A stretch of 64,000 bases of DNA from Paraburkholderia solitsugae. Lineage in GTDB: Bacteria; Pseudomonadota; Gammaproteobacteria; Burkholderiales; Burkholderiaceae. The notes under the pieces were generated by a model. It did no database searches. It saw only the letters and a list, made by a program, of their open reading frames with translations, and had not been told where the DNA came from. The DNA lies in NCBI RefSeq assembly GCF_013177695.1, contig NZ_WOEY01000166.1:107872-171871 (forward strand), read 5' to 3'. Within the stretch, counting starts at the first letter, position 1. Each line of letters opens with the position of its first letter. A program made the translations under genes and the position numbers. Of the stretch, positions 41,813-49,535 are shown one piece after another.

Positions 41813-44512
41813 TCAGGCGACAAACTGGCACTGCGACGCCGGCGTGCGTGTGTCCATGTTGCGACCGCGGTTCATGTGGTCGTCAACTTCAGCGGCGCAC
41901 CCGAGCATGCGTGGATACAGGAAGATCGTAAACGCCGCTGTCTCGAGCGCCGAGCCGGTATATCCGCCGCTGCGATACGGCTGCCACAGCATCCTCAACA
42001 GCAGCGCGGCAATGACCGCGTCCACGTTGACGCAATAGACGTTGCGCGACACGCCTGCATCGAACAAGGTTTGCACCAGCGTGCGATAGAACTCGTGGAA
42101 GACGTTGTACTCGTTGCGGCTGGCCATCAGCTCGCGAATGAAGACCTCGCGCGGATCGTAATTGACTGGCTTGTCCTTGAAGACCGGGTGATTGACGCCC
42201 GGAATCTTCTGGATGTCGAGGCTCCCGGTGTTCTTCTTGTTCGACTTGTAACGGGCGTAGGCCTCGACATACTTCAAGGCCAGCGCCTGCAGGTCGATAC
42301 CATGGTTTGGATCGCCCGGATCGACCAGGCCCGTGTCCTTGAACTGCTCGATCAGGAAGGCGATACCTTCGTAGCCGTTGCCGCCGTGGGTGTAGCCGGT
42401 GTGTGTCAGGAAGCCGACCAGGCCCTTGTTGAGTTGCACCCGCTCGGGATCCTCGGGTCCGTCGGCCGAGACCGCGCCCTTGGCGCCCTGGGCCGAGATC
42501 GTGCCTGGCCCGTTGGACAGCAGCAGCCCCACCAGCACCTGGAAAGCGAACAGATCGGCCGGCTGGGGTGCGAAGCCAAGCAGCGCGACGAATGCGATTT
42601 CGCTGATTGGCCGGTTCTGCAGGATCTCGCTCATCGCGATGCCACAGAAGCTGTCTGGCTGATGTTGGTCCGCGTTCACCGACGCGCCGATCAAGGCGCC
42701 GAACAGGCGCAGCCACCACGGCAGGCTCTCAGCAGTCAGGCGGGAGACGCGTTTGCGCAGCAGCGGCCCCCACGCCAGGGTAGCGCTGATCGCGGCAAGC
42801 ACGGCATCCGCGGTGGGATGGCCGGGTAGTCCTTGCAGGTAACGCACGAAGACCGACTTCGCGCCTCTGGCGCGCAGCCCCTCGAGCATCGCCTCGGCGC
42901 GGGCGTCGGGGTCAGGGCGGACGAACAGGCTAGGGTCATCCACCTTGATCCGGCTCAGATCGAAGCTTTCGTCCAGCGCGTCGCTCATGCCGGCCGCCAT
43001 GAAAGCGTCAATCAGCGCCCGCGTGGCCTGGCGCGCCTCGCCTTGGGCGCGCGGCCCGAGGATGCTGGCGGCAGCGGCCAGCACCGTGTTGGGCGCATTG
43101 CCGGCCTCGCGCGCAGCCTGCGCCGCAGCGAGGGCCGGGTGACCGTACAAGTTGAGGCCGGCGCCGATGGCGACATTGATCAGCCGCCGGTCGTTCTCGC
43201 CTCCGGGTTCGTGCAACAGCGCGAGGCTGACGTTGGCTTCCAGCGGGTACTGCGCGGCGTCGAGCATCGACACACCGTACAGGCTGGTGACTTGGCTCCT
43301 GGCATCCATCTGCGAGGCGCCCGAGGCGTCCTTCAGCGTCTGGCGCGGCGGCACCGCGCCGATCTGCCGGTTCAGCGCCGTGATCTGTTCGTTATATGGC
43401 GCGCTCGCCTCGACGACCGGCAGGTCGAGCTCGGGCGGTAAGGTCAGACCGTGGCTCGCACCGAACCACGGCTTGAGTGCAAGATTGCCCTCTGACGCGA
43501 AGTCCGGCCGGCAGGCGTTCTCGCCCATCACCGCAGTCAGTGCGGCCGGAATGTGGGCAATGTTGGTCACGAGTGCGCCCTTGGCGGAGAACACGGGCTG
43601 CTCGGGCGTGAAGATGCCGTCCACGCCGAATTTCTCCATGAACCAGCGTTCCTTGCTAAGGGCGTCGTCGGCACCACCGGCCATGGCGCCGGCATGTCCG
43701 ACCGCGCGGGTCAGCTTGGATTTCCAGCGCCCGACCACGCACGCCACCACCGGCTTGGTGAAGGTGGCATCGAGCTCGTAGTAGCCACCGGGCTCGACAT
43801 AGAGCACTGCCGCCTTGCTGCGTGCATCGTTGGAGAGCGCAAAGGCGAACTCGGGCGCCGCGAAGTGGATATAGACATCCTTGCCGCACGAAATCGAGGT
43901 GGTGGTGCCCCAGCCGGCCATGCGCAGATAGGTCGCGATGGTGGTGGTGAAGTTGCCCGAGTTGGAGAAGATCGCGATCGAGCCGCGGCGCAAGGCTTCC
44001 TCCGGATGGTCGCCGCCCAATGCGCCGCCGATCCGAACCTGGTTCCAGGCATCGGCCACGCCCAGGCTGTTGCCGCCGAAGATGTCAATGCCGTTGGATT
44101 GACCCATCGCGCGGATCTCGCGCGAGTCGTGCACGGCCAGCTTCTCGGTGACGATGAAGATCTTCTTCAGATCCGGATTCACCCGGATCAACTCGGCCAC
44201 GCCGTCACGCGCCGCCGCGGGCGGCAGGTAGATCACGCCGCAGTTGAAGCGATGGCCGTCATTGATGCCTTCCAGAACGTTGTTGTAGACCGGCACGTTG
44301 CCCAAGGACGTCTCCAGCACCTGGCCGCGCTTGCCCGGCGCGGTGCCGAACACGACATTGCCGCCCGAATAAACATGGCCTACCGGTGTCACGTCGCTCG
44401 ACTCGCCACCCAGGATGTTGAGCACGCAGACCCGGTCTTCACGCGTGGCCACCTGGGCGAGAGAACTGATGCCAACGAAATACTTGAAATCGCCTACGCC
44501 TTGCTTGTACAT
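41813..44512 (-). CDS. ATP-citrate-lyase-like large subunit (CoA-ligase plus citrate-synthase fold)
   Basis: An 899-residue fusion. Residues about 1-365 resemble the succinyl-CoA-synthetase alpha/AclA ligase part, with the phospho-histidine His273 in VGHAGAMAGG and the CoA-domain motif GQSNGIDIFGGNSLGV. Residues about 590-890 have citrate-synthase-fold signatures: EILQNRPISEIAFVALLG, His709 in THGGNGYEG, His775 in GVNHPVFK with a DPRE end, and Asp831 in CVNVDAVIAA. These correspond to the three catalytic residues of citrate synthase. The part between (about 375-590) is unassigned, and the protein is longer than bacterial AclA (about 610). AAGGAG precedes Met 44512. With the next gene it should ligate CoA to a tricarboxylate and cleave it. 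Confidence 0.8.
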   Translation of the reverse strand: MYKQGVGDFKYFVGISSLAQVATREDRVCVLNILGGESSDVTPVGHVYSGGNVVFGTAPGKRGQVLETSLGNVPVYNNVLEGINDGHRFNCGVIYLPPAAARDGVAELIRVNPDLKKIFIVTEKLAVHDSREIRAMGQSNGIDIFGGNSLGVADAWNQVRIGGALGGDHPEEALRRGSIAIFSNSGNFTTTIATYLRMAGWGTTTSISCGKDVYIHFAAPEFAFALSNDARSKAAVLYVEPGGYYELDATFTKPVVACVVGRWKSKLTRAVGHAGAMAGGADDALSKERWFMEKFGVDGIFTPEQPVFSAKGALVTNIAHIPAALTAVMGENACRPDFASEGNLALKPWFGASHGLTLPPELDLPVVEASAPYNEQITALNRQIGAVPPRQTLKDASGASQMDARSQVTSLYGVSMLDAAQYPLEANVSLALLHEPGGENDRRLINVAIGAGLNLYGHPALAAAQAAREAGNAPNTVLAAAASILGPRAQGEARQATRALIDAFMAAGMSDALDESFDLSRIKVDDPSLFVRPDPDARAEAMLEGLRARGAKSVFVRYLQGLPGHPTADAVLAAISATLAWGPLLRKRVSRLTAESLPWWLRLFGALIGASVNADQHQPDSFCGIAMSEILQNRPISEIAFVALLGFAPQPADLFAFQVLVGLLLSNGPGTISAQGAKGAVSADGPEDPERVQLNKGLVGFLTHTGYTHGGNGYEGIAFLIEQFKDTGLVDPGDPNHGIDLQALALKYVEAYARYKSNKKNTGSLDIQKIPGVNHPVFKDKPVNYDPREVFIRELMASRNEYNVFHEFYRTLVQTLFDAGVSRNVYCVNVDAVIAALLLRMLWQPYRSGGYTGSALETAAFTIFLYPRMLGCAAEVDDHMNRGRNMDTRTPASQCQFVA

Positions 44513-44539
44513 GACATGCTCCTTATGCGCGGGCAACCG

Positions 44540-45826
44540 TCAGGCGGCCTGGTTCGCCGCGATGCCGAGCCGGGCGGCGACCTGCTCGCGGCCACCGGCT
44601 TTCATCCACGCATCGACCTTTTGGGCATACAGCACGACCTCGCTCATGTCGGAGTCGAAGCCGAAAAACCGGTACGGCAGGCCGAGCGCGTCGAGGGTGT
44701 CGCGCATCGCGCCCATGCCGCGCACGAGGTTCGGGCCGCCACGGCCGATGACCACGTACAGCGGCGTTGCGCCATGCCGGCTGAAGTGCTCGCGCAGCGC
44801 ATCGGCCATCGCGCGGAAGGTCTCGAAGATGTCTGTGTTATTCGACTTGCCACCAATGATGAACAGCACATTGGTCTGTTTGATCCAGTGTTTGAAGCAG
44901 ATGCGTGCGACCTCCTTCATCTTCTCGTAAGGCGGGTTGCCGCCGAAGTCCGAGGAGATGATGGCGTCGTCGCCCAGCATCTGCGTGACGAGCGAATTGG
45001 CGCCGCCGCCGAAGGTCGGCGCGAGGATGGTCCCCGCGGCATTGATCACGTAGACGTCGCTCTGGCCCTGGTAGGTGCGAAGCTGATTGATCTCCTGCTC
45101 GAAGTCGGAGTAGTCGACCGCGAACAGGCTCGCCGGCAGGTTCAGACGCCGCCAGCGCGGGTCGTCGCGATCGAAGCCGCATTTGAAGTCGCAGGCCACG
45201 GGTGTCATGCGGCCCTTCTTGTCCTCCCGCATGCGGATCGGATTCAACTCCAGCGTCGTCATGCCGTAGTCGTGGTACAGCTCCCACAGCTTGGGCAGGT
45301 GCTGCACCAGCGGCGAAATGATCTGCTTGGGCGCCCCGAGCGCGGACAGCGCATTGGCGACGACGAACGCTTTTAGCCCCGTGAGCGGATCGAATGGCAC
45401 CTGCGCCACCTGGGTCCTGTCGAGCTCCTCGATGTCGACGCCGCCGTGGTGGGTCAGCGTCATCGTCGGCGCACGGAAATGCGTCGAGTCGGTGATCGAG
45501 AAGTAGACCTCGTGCTCGGCCGGCACGCCGGCCTCGAAGGTGACGCCGTTGGCCTTGGCCACCGTGTTGCCGATGCGGTGCTCGACGAAGTACAGACGCT
45601 CCTTTTCCTTCAGCGCGGTCTTCAGGTCAGCGGCCTTGCCAATCAGCCCGGACTTGCCCTTCTTGCCGACGCCGCCCTTGAACACCGGCTTGATGAATAC
45701 CAGACCATGCTTATCGATCATGGCGCGGATATCTTCTTCGCTGGCGTCGGGGCCGAGCACTTCAGTGGTCGGGAAGTCGACGAACTGGAGCATTCTGGCT
45801 CCGTACAGCATACCGGTGACTTGCAT
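44540..45826 (-). CDS. ATP-citrate-lyase-like small subunit (ATP-grasp plus citrate-binding domain)
   Basis: A 428-residue partner. The ATP-grasp part (about 1-245) has VFIKPVFKGGVGKKGKSGLIG and TLELNPIRM with Glu193/Asn195 and Asp213 as likely Mg ligands. The C-terminal part resembles the citrate-binding domain of ATP-citrate lyase rather than plain succinyl-CoA synthetase: FGGGANSLVTQ (272-282), GGKSNNTDIFETFRAM (325-340) and GRGGPNLVRGMGAM (361-374). These match the citrate-contacting Asn/Thr and Arg regions of ACLY. GAGGT precedes the start. It lies between the symporter gene and the large subunit gene, 27 bases apart. Confidence 0.8.
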   Translation of the reverse strand: MQVTGMLYGARMLQFVDFPTTEVLGPDASEEDIRAMIDKHGLVFIKPVFKGGVGKKGKSGLIGKAADLKTALKEKERLYFVEHRIGNTVAKANGVTFEAGVPAEHEVYFSITDSTHFRAPTMTLTHHGGVDIEELDRTQVAQVPFDPLTGLKAFVVANALSALGAPKQIISPLVQHLPKLWELYHDYGMTTLELNPIRMREDKKGRMTPVACDFKCGFDRDDPRWRRLNLPASLFAVDYSDFEQEINQLRTYQGQSDVYVINAAGTILAPTFGGGANSLVTQMLGDDAIISSDFGGNPPYEKMKEVARICFKHWIKQTNVLFIIGGKSNNTDIFETFRAMADALREHFSRHGATPLYVVIGRGGPNLVRGMGAMRDTLDALGLPYRFFGFDSDMSEVVLYAQKVDAWMKAGGREQVAARLGIAANQAA

Positions 45827-45853
45827 GGTGACCTCGCGGTGGAGAGGTACTGG

Positions 45854-47200
45854 CTAGACAACGCGCGACAGGACAATCAGCACGGTCGTCACGGTAATCG
45901 CCCCGCCGATCCGGGTCGCGATCTGGGCGAACGGCATCAGCGTCATGCGATTGGCGGCCGTCAGGATGGCGACGTCGCCCGTGCCACCCTGGCCGCTGTG
46001 GCAGGCATTCACGATGGCCGTGTCAATCGGATACATCTTCATCCAGTACCCCACCAAAGCACCGATCGCCATCAGGGTGGCGACGGTCGACACGATGGTG
46101 ATGAGGGTCGGCAGGGTGAAGGAGGCCATCAGCTTGTCCCATGGCGTCAGCGACACGCCAATGGCGAACAGCAACGGGTAGGTGACGGCCGTGGAGAAAA
46201 ACTTGTACACAACGTAAGCGCCTTCCTGCAACTGCGGAGACACTGCCTGCGTCAGTTTCAGGACCACCGCGATGAACAGCATCGCGACCGGCGCCGGCAG
46301 GCCGAACAGTCGCTGGCACAAGATCCCGACAACGTAGAGCGTCAGCGCGGTGATGCCCGCCGCGGCGATATGGGTCACATCCATATGTCCTGAGATTTCT
46401 TGCTGGGCAGGGTCCATCTCACCGTGCTCGCCAGGCTGCAAGCGCCCTTCGCCCGTGAAACGAGGGTATCGCTTGCCGACGAAGTTCAACGTACCGGCGA
46501 AAATGATCGCCGCCAGGCTGCCGAGCATGACCGGAGGCAGAACGGTCGCAAACAGGACACCTGGGTCCTGATGCAGGATCCCGGCGTATCCGACGGTCAG
46601 CGGAATGGCCCCTTCGCCGACGCCACCCGCCATGATCGGTACGACGATAAAAAAGAACGTGTGATAGGCGCCCAGGCCCAGCGCCGTACCGACGGCTGTC
46701 CCGACAGCGCCGGCCGTGATCGTTCCGACACCGAGTGGCACGAAGATCTTGAGGAAGCCTTTGATCAGGACCTGCCGGTCCATGCTCAGGATGCTGCCCA
46801 CAATAATGGAAGCAATAAACAGGTAAAGAAAATTGGTGGTCTTGGTGAACTCGATGGTGACCTTCACGACCTGCGCAGGCAGCAACTTGTAATACACCAG
46901 CGCGGACGGGATAAAGGTCGCAAAGATGGCGGCCGCACCGATCGCGCGGATGACCGGAATGCGCTTACCGATTTCGGCCAGTGTGAAGCCGAAGAACGCA
47001 AACATCACGATCACGAGCGAGATCTCGTTCGGCAGCTTGTCGATATAGACCAGAATGGCGATGAGCGCGCCGGCAACCACGTAGACCGGCAGCGGAATGA
47101 TGCCGATGCGGATCTCCATCAGCCGCCACCATCCTTGGGGCCAGAAGGCCTGCTTCTTCGTCTGGTCTGGCGGGAGAGGGGTGGAAGCCGCTGTCTTCAT
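45854..47200 (-). CDS. 2-hydroxycarboxylate transporter (CitS/citrate-malate symporter family)
   Basis: A 448-residue membrane protein of the 2HCT family, which carries citrate or malate with sodium or protons. About eleven hydrophobic segments and the two re-entrant glycine-rich loops are visible: MAGGVGEGAIPLTVGYAGIL and CHSGQGGTGDVAILTAANRM. A further marker is FFSTAVTYPLLFAIGVSLTPW. Start Met 47200 (MKTAASTPLPP) has AGGAGA; the longer frame is dismissed. It is the first gene of the operon with the two citrate-lyase-like genes, 27 bases apart, so uptake and cleavage of the same acid is the natural reading. Confidence 0.93.
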   Translation of the reverse strand: MKTAASTPLPPDQTKKQAFWPQGWWRLMEIRIGIIPLPVYVVAGALIAILVYIDKLPNEISLVIVMFAFFGFTLAEIGKRIPVIRAIGAAAIFATFIPSALVYYKLLPAQVVKVTIEFTKTTNFLYLFIASIIVGSILSMDRQVLIKGFLKIFVPLGVGTITAGAVGTAVGTALGLGAYHTFFFIVVPIMAGGVGEGAIPLTVGYAGILHQDPGVLFATVLPPVMLGSLAAIIFAGTLNFVGKRYPRFTGEGRLQPGEHGEMDPAQQEISGHMDVTHIAAAGITALTLYVVGILCQRLFGLPAPVAMLFIAVVLKLTQAVSPQLQEGAYVVYKFFSTAVTYPLLFAIGVSLTPWDKLMASFTLPTLITIVSTVATLMAIGALVGYWMKMYPIDTAIVNACHSGQGGTGDVAILTAANRMTLMPFAQIATRIGGAITVTTVLIVLSRVV

Positions 47201-47762
47201 GGAAGTCTCCTGAACGGATAGCCGGCTGCTTGCCACCGCCACATCGTGCCTGAGCGACGTGCGTGGTGAGGGTGCTGCGCGGGCATCGCTTATTCAGCGC
47301 GCTATCGACTTTATGGAGTGCCAAAGACATTCGTCATGGTTGCCGTGGCGGCCAGACGGTTTGTCCGCAGTGTGGCTGAAGTCTGCGTTTAATTAGTGTC
47401 GTGCGCAAAGCAACTTCAAGCGTAGCATCGTGTGTCTGGCACGGATACCGTGCATACCCTAGCGGCCGGATTCAGCCTTTGCTGACATCGCCGGAAGGCG
47501 ACAGTCGGCCATTTTTCGACATTCCCGCATCGGACCTATTCGATGCCGTATCGCAACTTTTGATTGGCAGGCGGCATATTTCATTGCAATACTACTGCCC
47601 GATTGCGCGTTGTTGAGTGTGGGGTTTCACGGGCATTTTATTTAGCTGAATTTTTTCAATGAACGCTGAAGAACAAGCTGATAAGGCATTCTTTTAGAAT
47701 TCTTACGGCCAATGTATATCGCAGTGACCGATATAAGCCGCAGGTCTTGCGGTTGACATTAC
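47201..47762. other. Promoter region of the citrate-type operon
   Basis: About 560 bases without a supported gene. A 71-codon GTG frame at 47401-47616 has no ribosome site. A TTGACA hexamer at 47753-47758 lies just left of the cassette boundary but lacks a matching -10. Nothing else is recognised. Confidence 0.4.
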
Positions 47763-47763
47763 G

Positions 47764-48505
47764 TTAGGCGTCAATCGAAAGGAAGGCATGAAAATGACAC
47801 GCGTCCGAGTTGAGGGCTTTACCATCTCGCTTGACGGATACGGAGCGGGTCCGAATCAGGACATTGGGAATCCGCTCGGCCTGGGCGGGACAGATTTGCA
47901 CCAGTGGCTAGTCCCGACACGCACGTTCCAACGGACCCTATTTGGCGCCGACGGTGGCACCACGGGGATCGATGACGACTTCGCTGCGCGGGGCTTCAAG
48001 AATGTTGGCGCCTGGATTCTCGGAAGAAACATGTTCGGACCGATTCGCGGTTCCTGGCCCGACATGAACTGGAAAGGCTGGTGGGGGGACAACCCACCCT
48101 ATCACGTTCCAACTTTCATCTTGACTCATCACGCACGCGCGCCCATCCAGATGGAAGGCGGAACGACATTCTATTTCGTCACGGGCGGTATTCACGAGGC
48201 GCTTGACCGGGCGCGCGAAGCAGCCAACGGAATGGATGTGCGCATTGGCGGCGGAGCTAACACTATCCAGCAATATCTTCGTGCGGGCCTCATCGATGAA
48301 CTGCACTTCGCTATCTCGCCGGTCCTGCTGGGCGGGGGAGAGCGACTGTTCGAGGGGATTGACGCACGCGCTCTGGGATACGAATGCGTTCAGTTCGTTG
48401 CGTCGGAGAAAGCCACCCATGTTGTACTCCGGCGTCAAGGGCATAACGACGCCTAACAACCGGTTGCAGCGGACGGCGCTGCCGCGCCGTCGCTGAACCG
48501 GAACG
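47764..48505 (+). mobile_element. Orphan integron-type gene cassette
   Basis: A 742-base unit with the build of an integron cassette. It begins at the left junction G|TTAGGC (47763/47764), contains one promoterless gene 24 bases later, and ends at G|TTGTGG (48505/48506) after a complete attC-type hairpin. The right-hand six bases TTGTGG do not match TTAGGC, as expected when a circular cassette inserts into a non-integron GTT site. No integrase gene or other cassette is in the window. Mechanism is inferred; the motifs are seen directly. Confidence 0.65.
47788..48456 (+). CDS. Dihydrofolate-reductase-like (RibD C-terminal fold) protein
   Basis: A 222-residue protein of the dihydrofolate reductase/RibD_C superfamily. 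It starts VRVEGFTISLDGYGAGPNQD, has GAWILGRNMFGPIRGSWPD and ends with IDELHFAISPVLLGGGERLFEG, a RibD-C marker. Relatives are NADPH-dependent reductases, often of unknown substrate, and members are frequent in integron cassettes. The stop TAA lies inside the first core box of the attC-like hairpin (GCCTAAC). AAGGAAGG stands before the start at 47788. No promoter is evident. It stands between unrelated genes. Confidence 0.88.
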   Translation: MKMTRVRVEGFTISLDGYGAGPNQDIGNPLGLGGTDLHQWLVPTRTFQRTLFGADGGTTGIDDDFAARGFKNVGAWILGRNMFGPIRGSWPDMNWKGWWGDNPPYHVPTFILTHHARAPIQMEGGTTFYFVTGGIHEALDRAREAANGMDVRIGGGANTIQQYLRAGLIDELHFAISPVLLGGGERLFEGIDARALGYECVQFVASEKATHVVLRRQGHNDA

Positions 48506-48511
48506 TTGTGG
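48451..48511 (+). other. attC-like recombination site
   Basis: Outer left core GCCTAAC (48451-48457) is followed by an inverted repeat: CCGGTT pairs with AACCGG, and CAGCG-G-ACGGCG pairs with CGCCGT-CGCTG, leaving one unpaired G as in folded attC sites. The right core position reads GTTGTGG (48505-48511) instead of GTTRRRY. Arm pairing and the extrahelical base are read directly. Confidence 0.7.
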
Positions 48512-48593
48512 TTTTTTCTTTGATTGTGGCGCCAATGTTCTTGCTGGATTCCGCGGTCGCATGACGAGAAAACGCCCATGGCAGATCGGCGGA

Positions 48594-49016
48594 TCATTGC
48601 GATGGACGCGTCTCTGCAATCGGGTCCGGGCAGCTCTCGGCAGCCGGGAGGTCGCGGTGGTGTGTGGCAATTTGCCATGTGTTTCCCCACGGATCTCTTA
48701 CCATCGCTCGCCTGTCGCCGTATGGCATGTCGGTTGGAACTTCGAGCGAGATCGCATTCGCCGCAATCGCTCGCTGGAAGGTTGAATCGGCGTCCTCAAC
48801 GTAGACATACAGAAATGCCGGCATCGGATCGCGGAGGCCGTCTCCGCCGCTAACCATCACGACGGAATCGCCGATCATGATTTCGGCAGGCAGCCCGCGA
48901 CGGAATTCGCCCAGTGCCTGAAACACCATCTTGATGAATGTGATCAGGTTTTCCGGATCCCGTACGACGATTCGGGGTGTGACGGTATGCCATCCATCAG
49001 GCTGAAATTTGGCCAT
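48594..49016 (-). CDS. VOC-family (glyoxalase/PhnB-like) protein
   Basis: A 140-residue protein of the vicinal-oxygen-chelate superfamily. It starts GWHTVTPRIVVRDPENLITFI, has GDSVVMVSGG and ends MPYGDRRAMVRDPWGNTWQIATH, the PhnB/YdcE-type arrangement of beta-alpha-beta motifs. Members bind a metal and act on varied substrates such as antibiotics or aldehydes; none is indicated here. It lies just beyond the right end of the inserted cassette, and both end towards each other. Confidence 0.87.
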   Translation of the reverse strand: MAKFQPDGWHTVTPRIVVRDPENLITFIKMVFQALGEFRRGLPAEIMIGDSVVMVSGGDGLRDPMPAFLYVYVEDADSTFQRAIAANAISLEVPTDMPYGDRRAMVRDPWGNTWQIATHHRDLPAAESCPDPIAETRPSQ

Positions 49017-49535
49017 GTTGCGCAGCCTTGGAAGAGATTCGCAAGGGCATTGTCCTCCGAGCGCCGGATGTCCGCAAAGGGGCGACCGGAGACGATCGTC
49101 ATTCGTCTCAATGCGGCCAGGAGCGGCCGGCCGAGGCCCGCTAGATGATTTTCAATCGCTGTCCCGAGCGAGAGCAGCCGCTGGCTAAACTATGGTTGCA
49201 GATTGGTCGCATCGGTCCCACGCGTGTTTTGCAGCAACAATGCTGCCGATTGCGAGGTAGCGAAGCATGGCTAGAACTGGAACAACCCACGCGCTGTTCC
49301 GTCTGAGGCAACTTTCTGTGGGACTCAATACAAGTCAACGTAGATTCAGCTCGTTAAGATGCACTGGACTGGTGCATCTTAACCAGTTTGCATTCCAGCC
49401 ATAGAGACGATGAAGACTAGGGTTCCGGGCAACTTCATTCACGCCGGATTCGATGACCGGCGAATTGGTTAGCGTGCGGTCCATCACATCTCATTGGCCA
49501 CCGCGTATGCATACGTTTGAAGACAGGAGGTTGCC
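49017..49535. other. Intergenic region between the VOC gene and the NTPase regulator
   Basis: About 520 bases with no supported gene. It holds a strong inverted repeat at 49353-49383 and the promoters of both flanking genes. Small frames here lack ribosome sites. Confidence 0.45.
49353..49383. repeat. Perfect inverted repeat, possible operator
   Basis: Twelve-base arms GTTAAGATGCAC and GTGCATCTTAAC around the spacer TGGACTG, about 150 bases before the NTPase regulator start. No T run follows, so an operator or a recombination target is more likely than a terminator. Confidence 0.6.

Noticed and set aside
43553..45376. Long plus-strand open frame of 607 codons
   Set aside because: It runs antisense to the two citrate-lyase-like genes, whose motifs and ribosome sites are convincing. 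The GC-rich third positions of those genes keep the antisense frame open.
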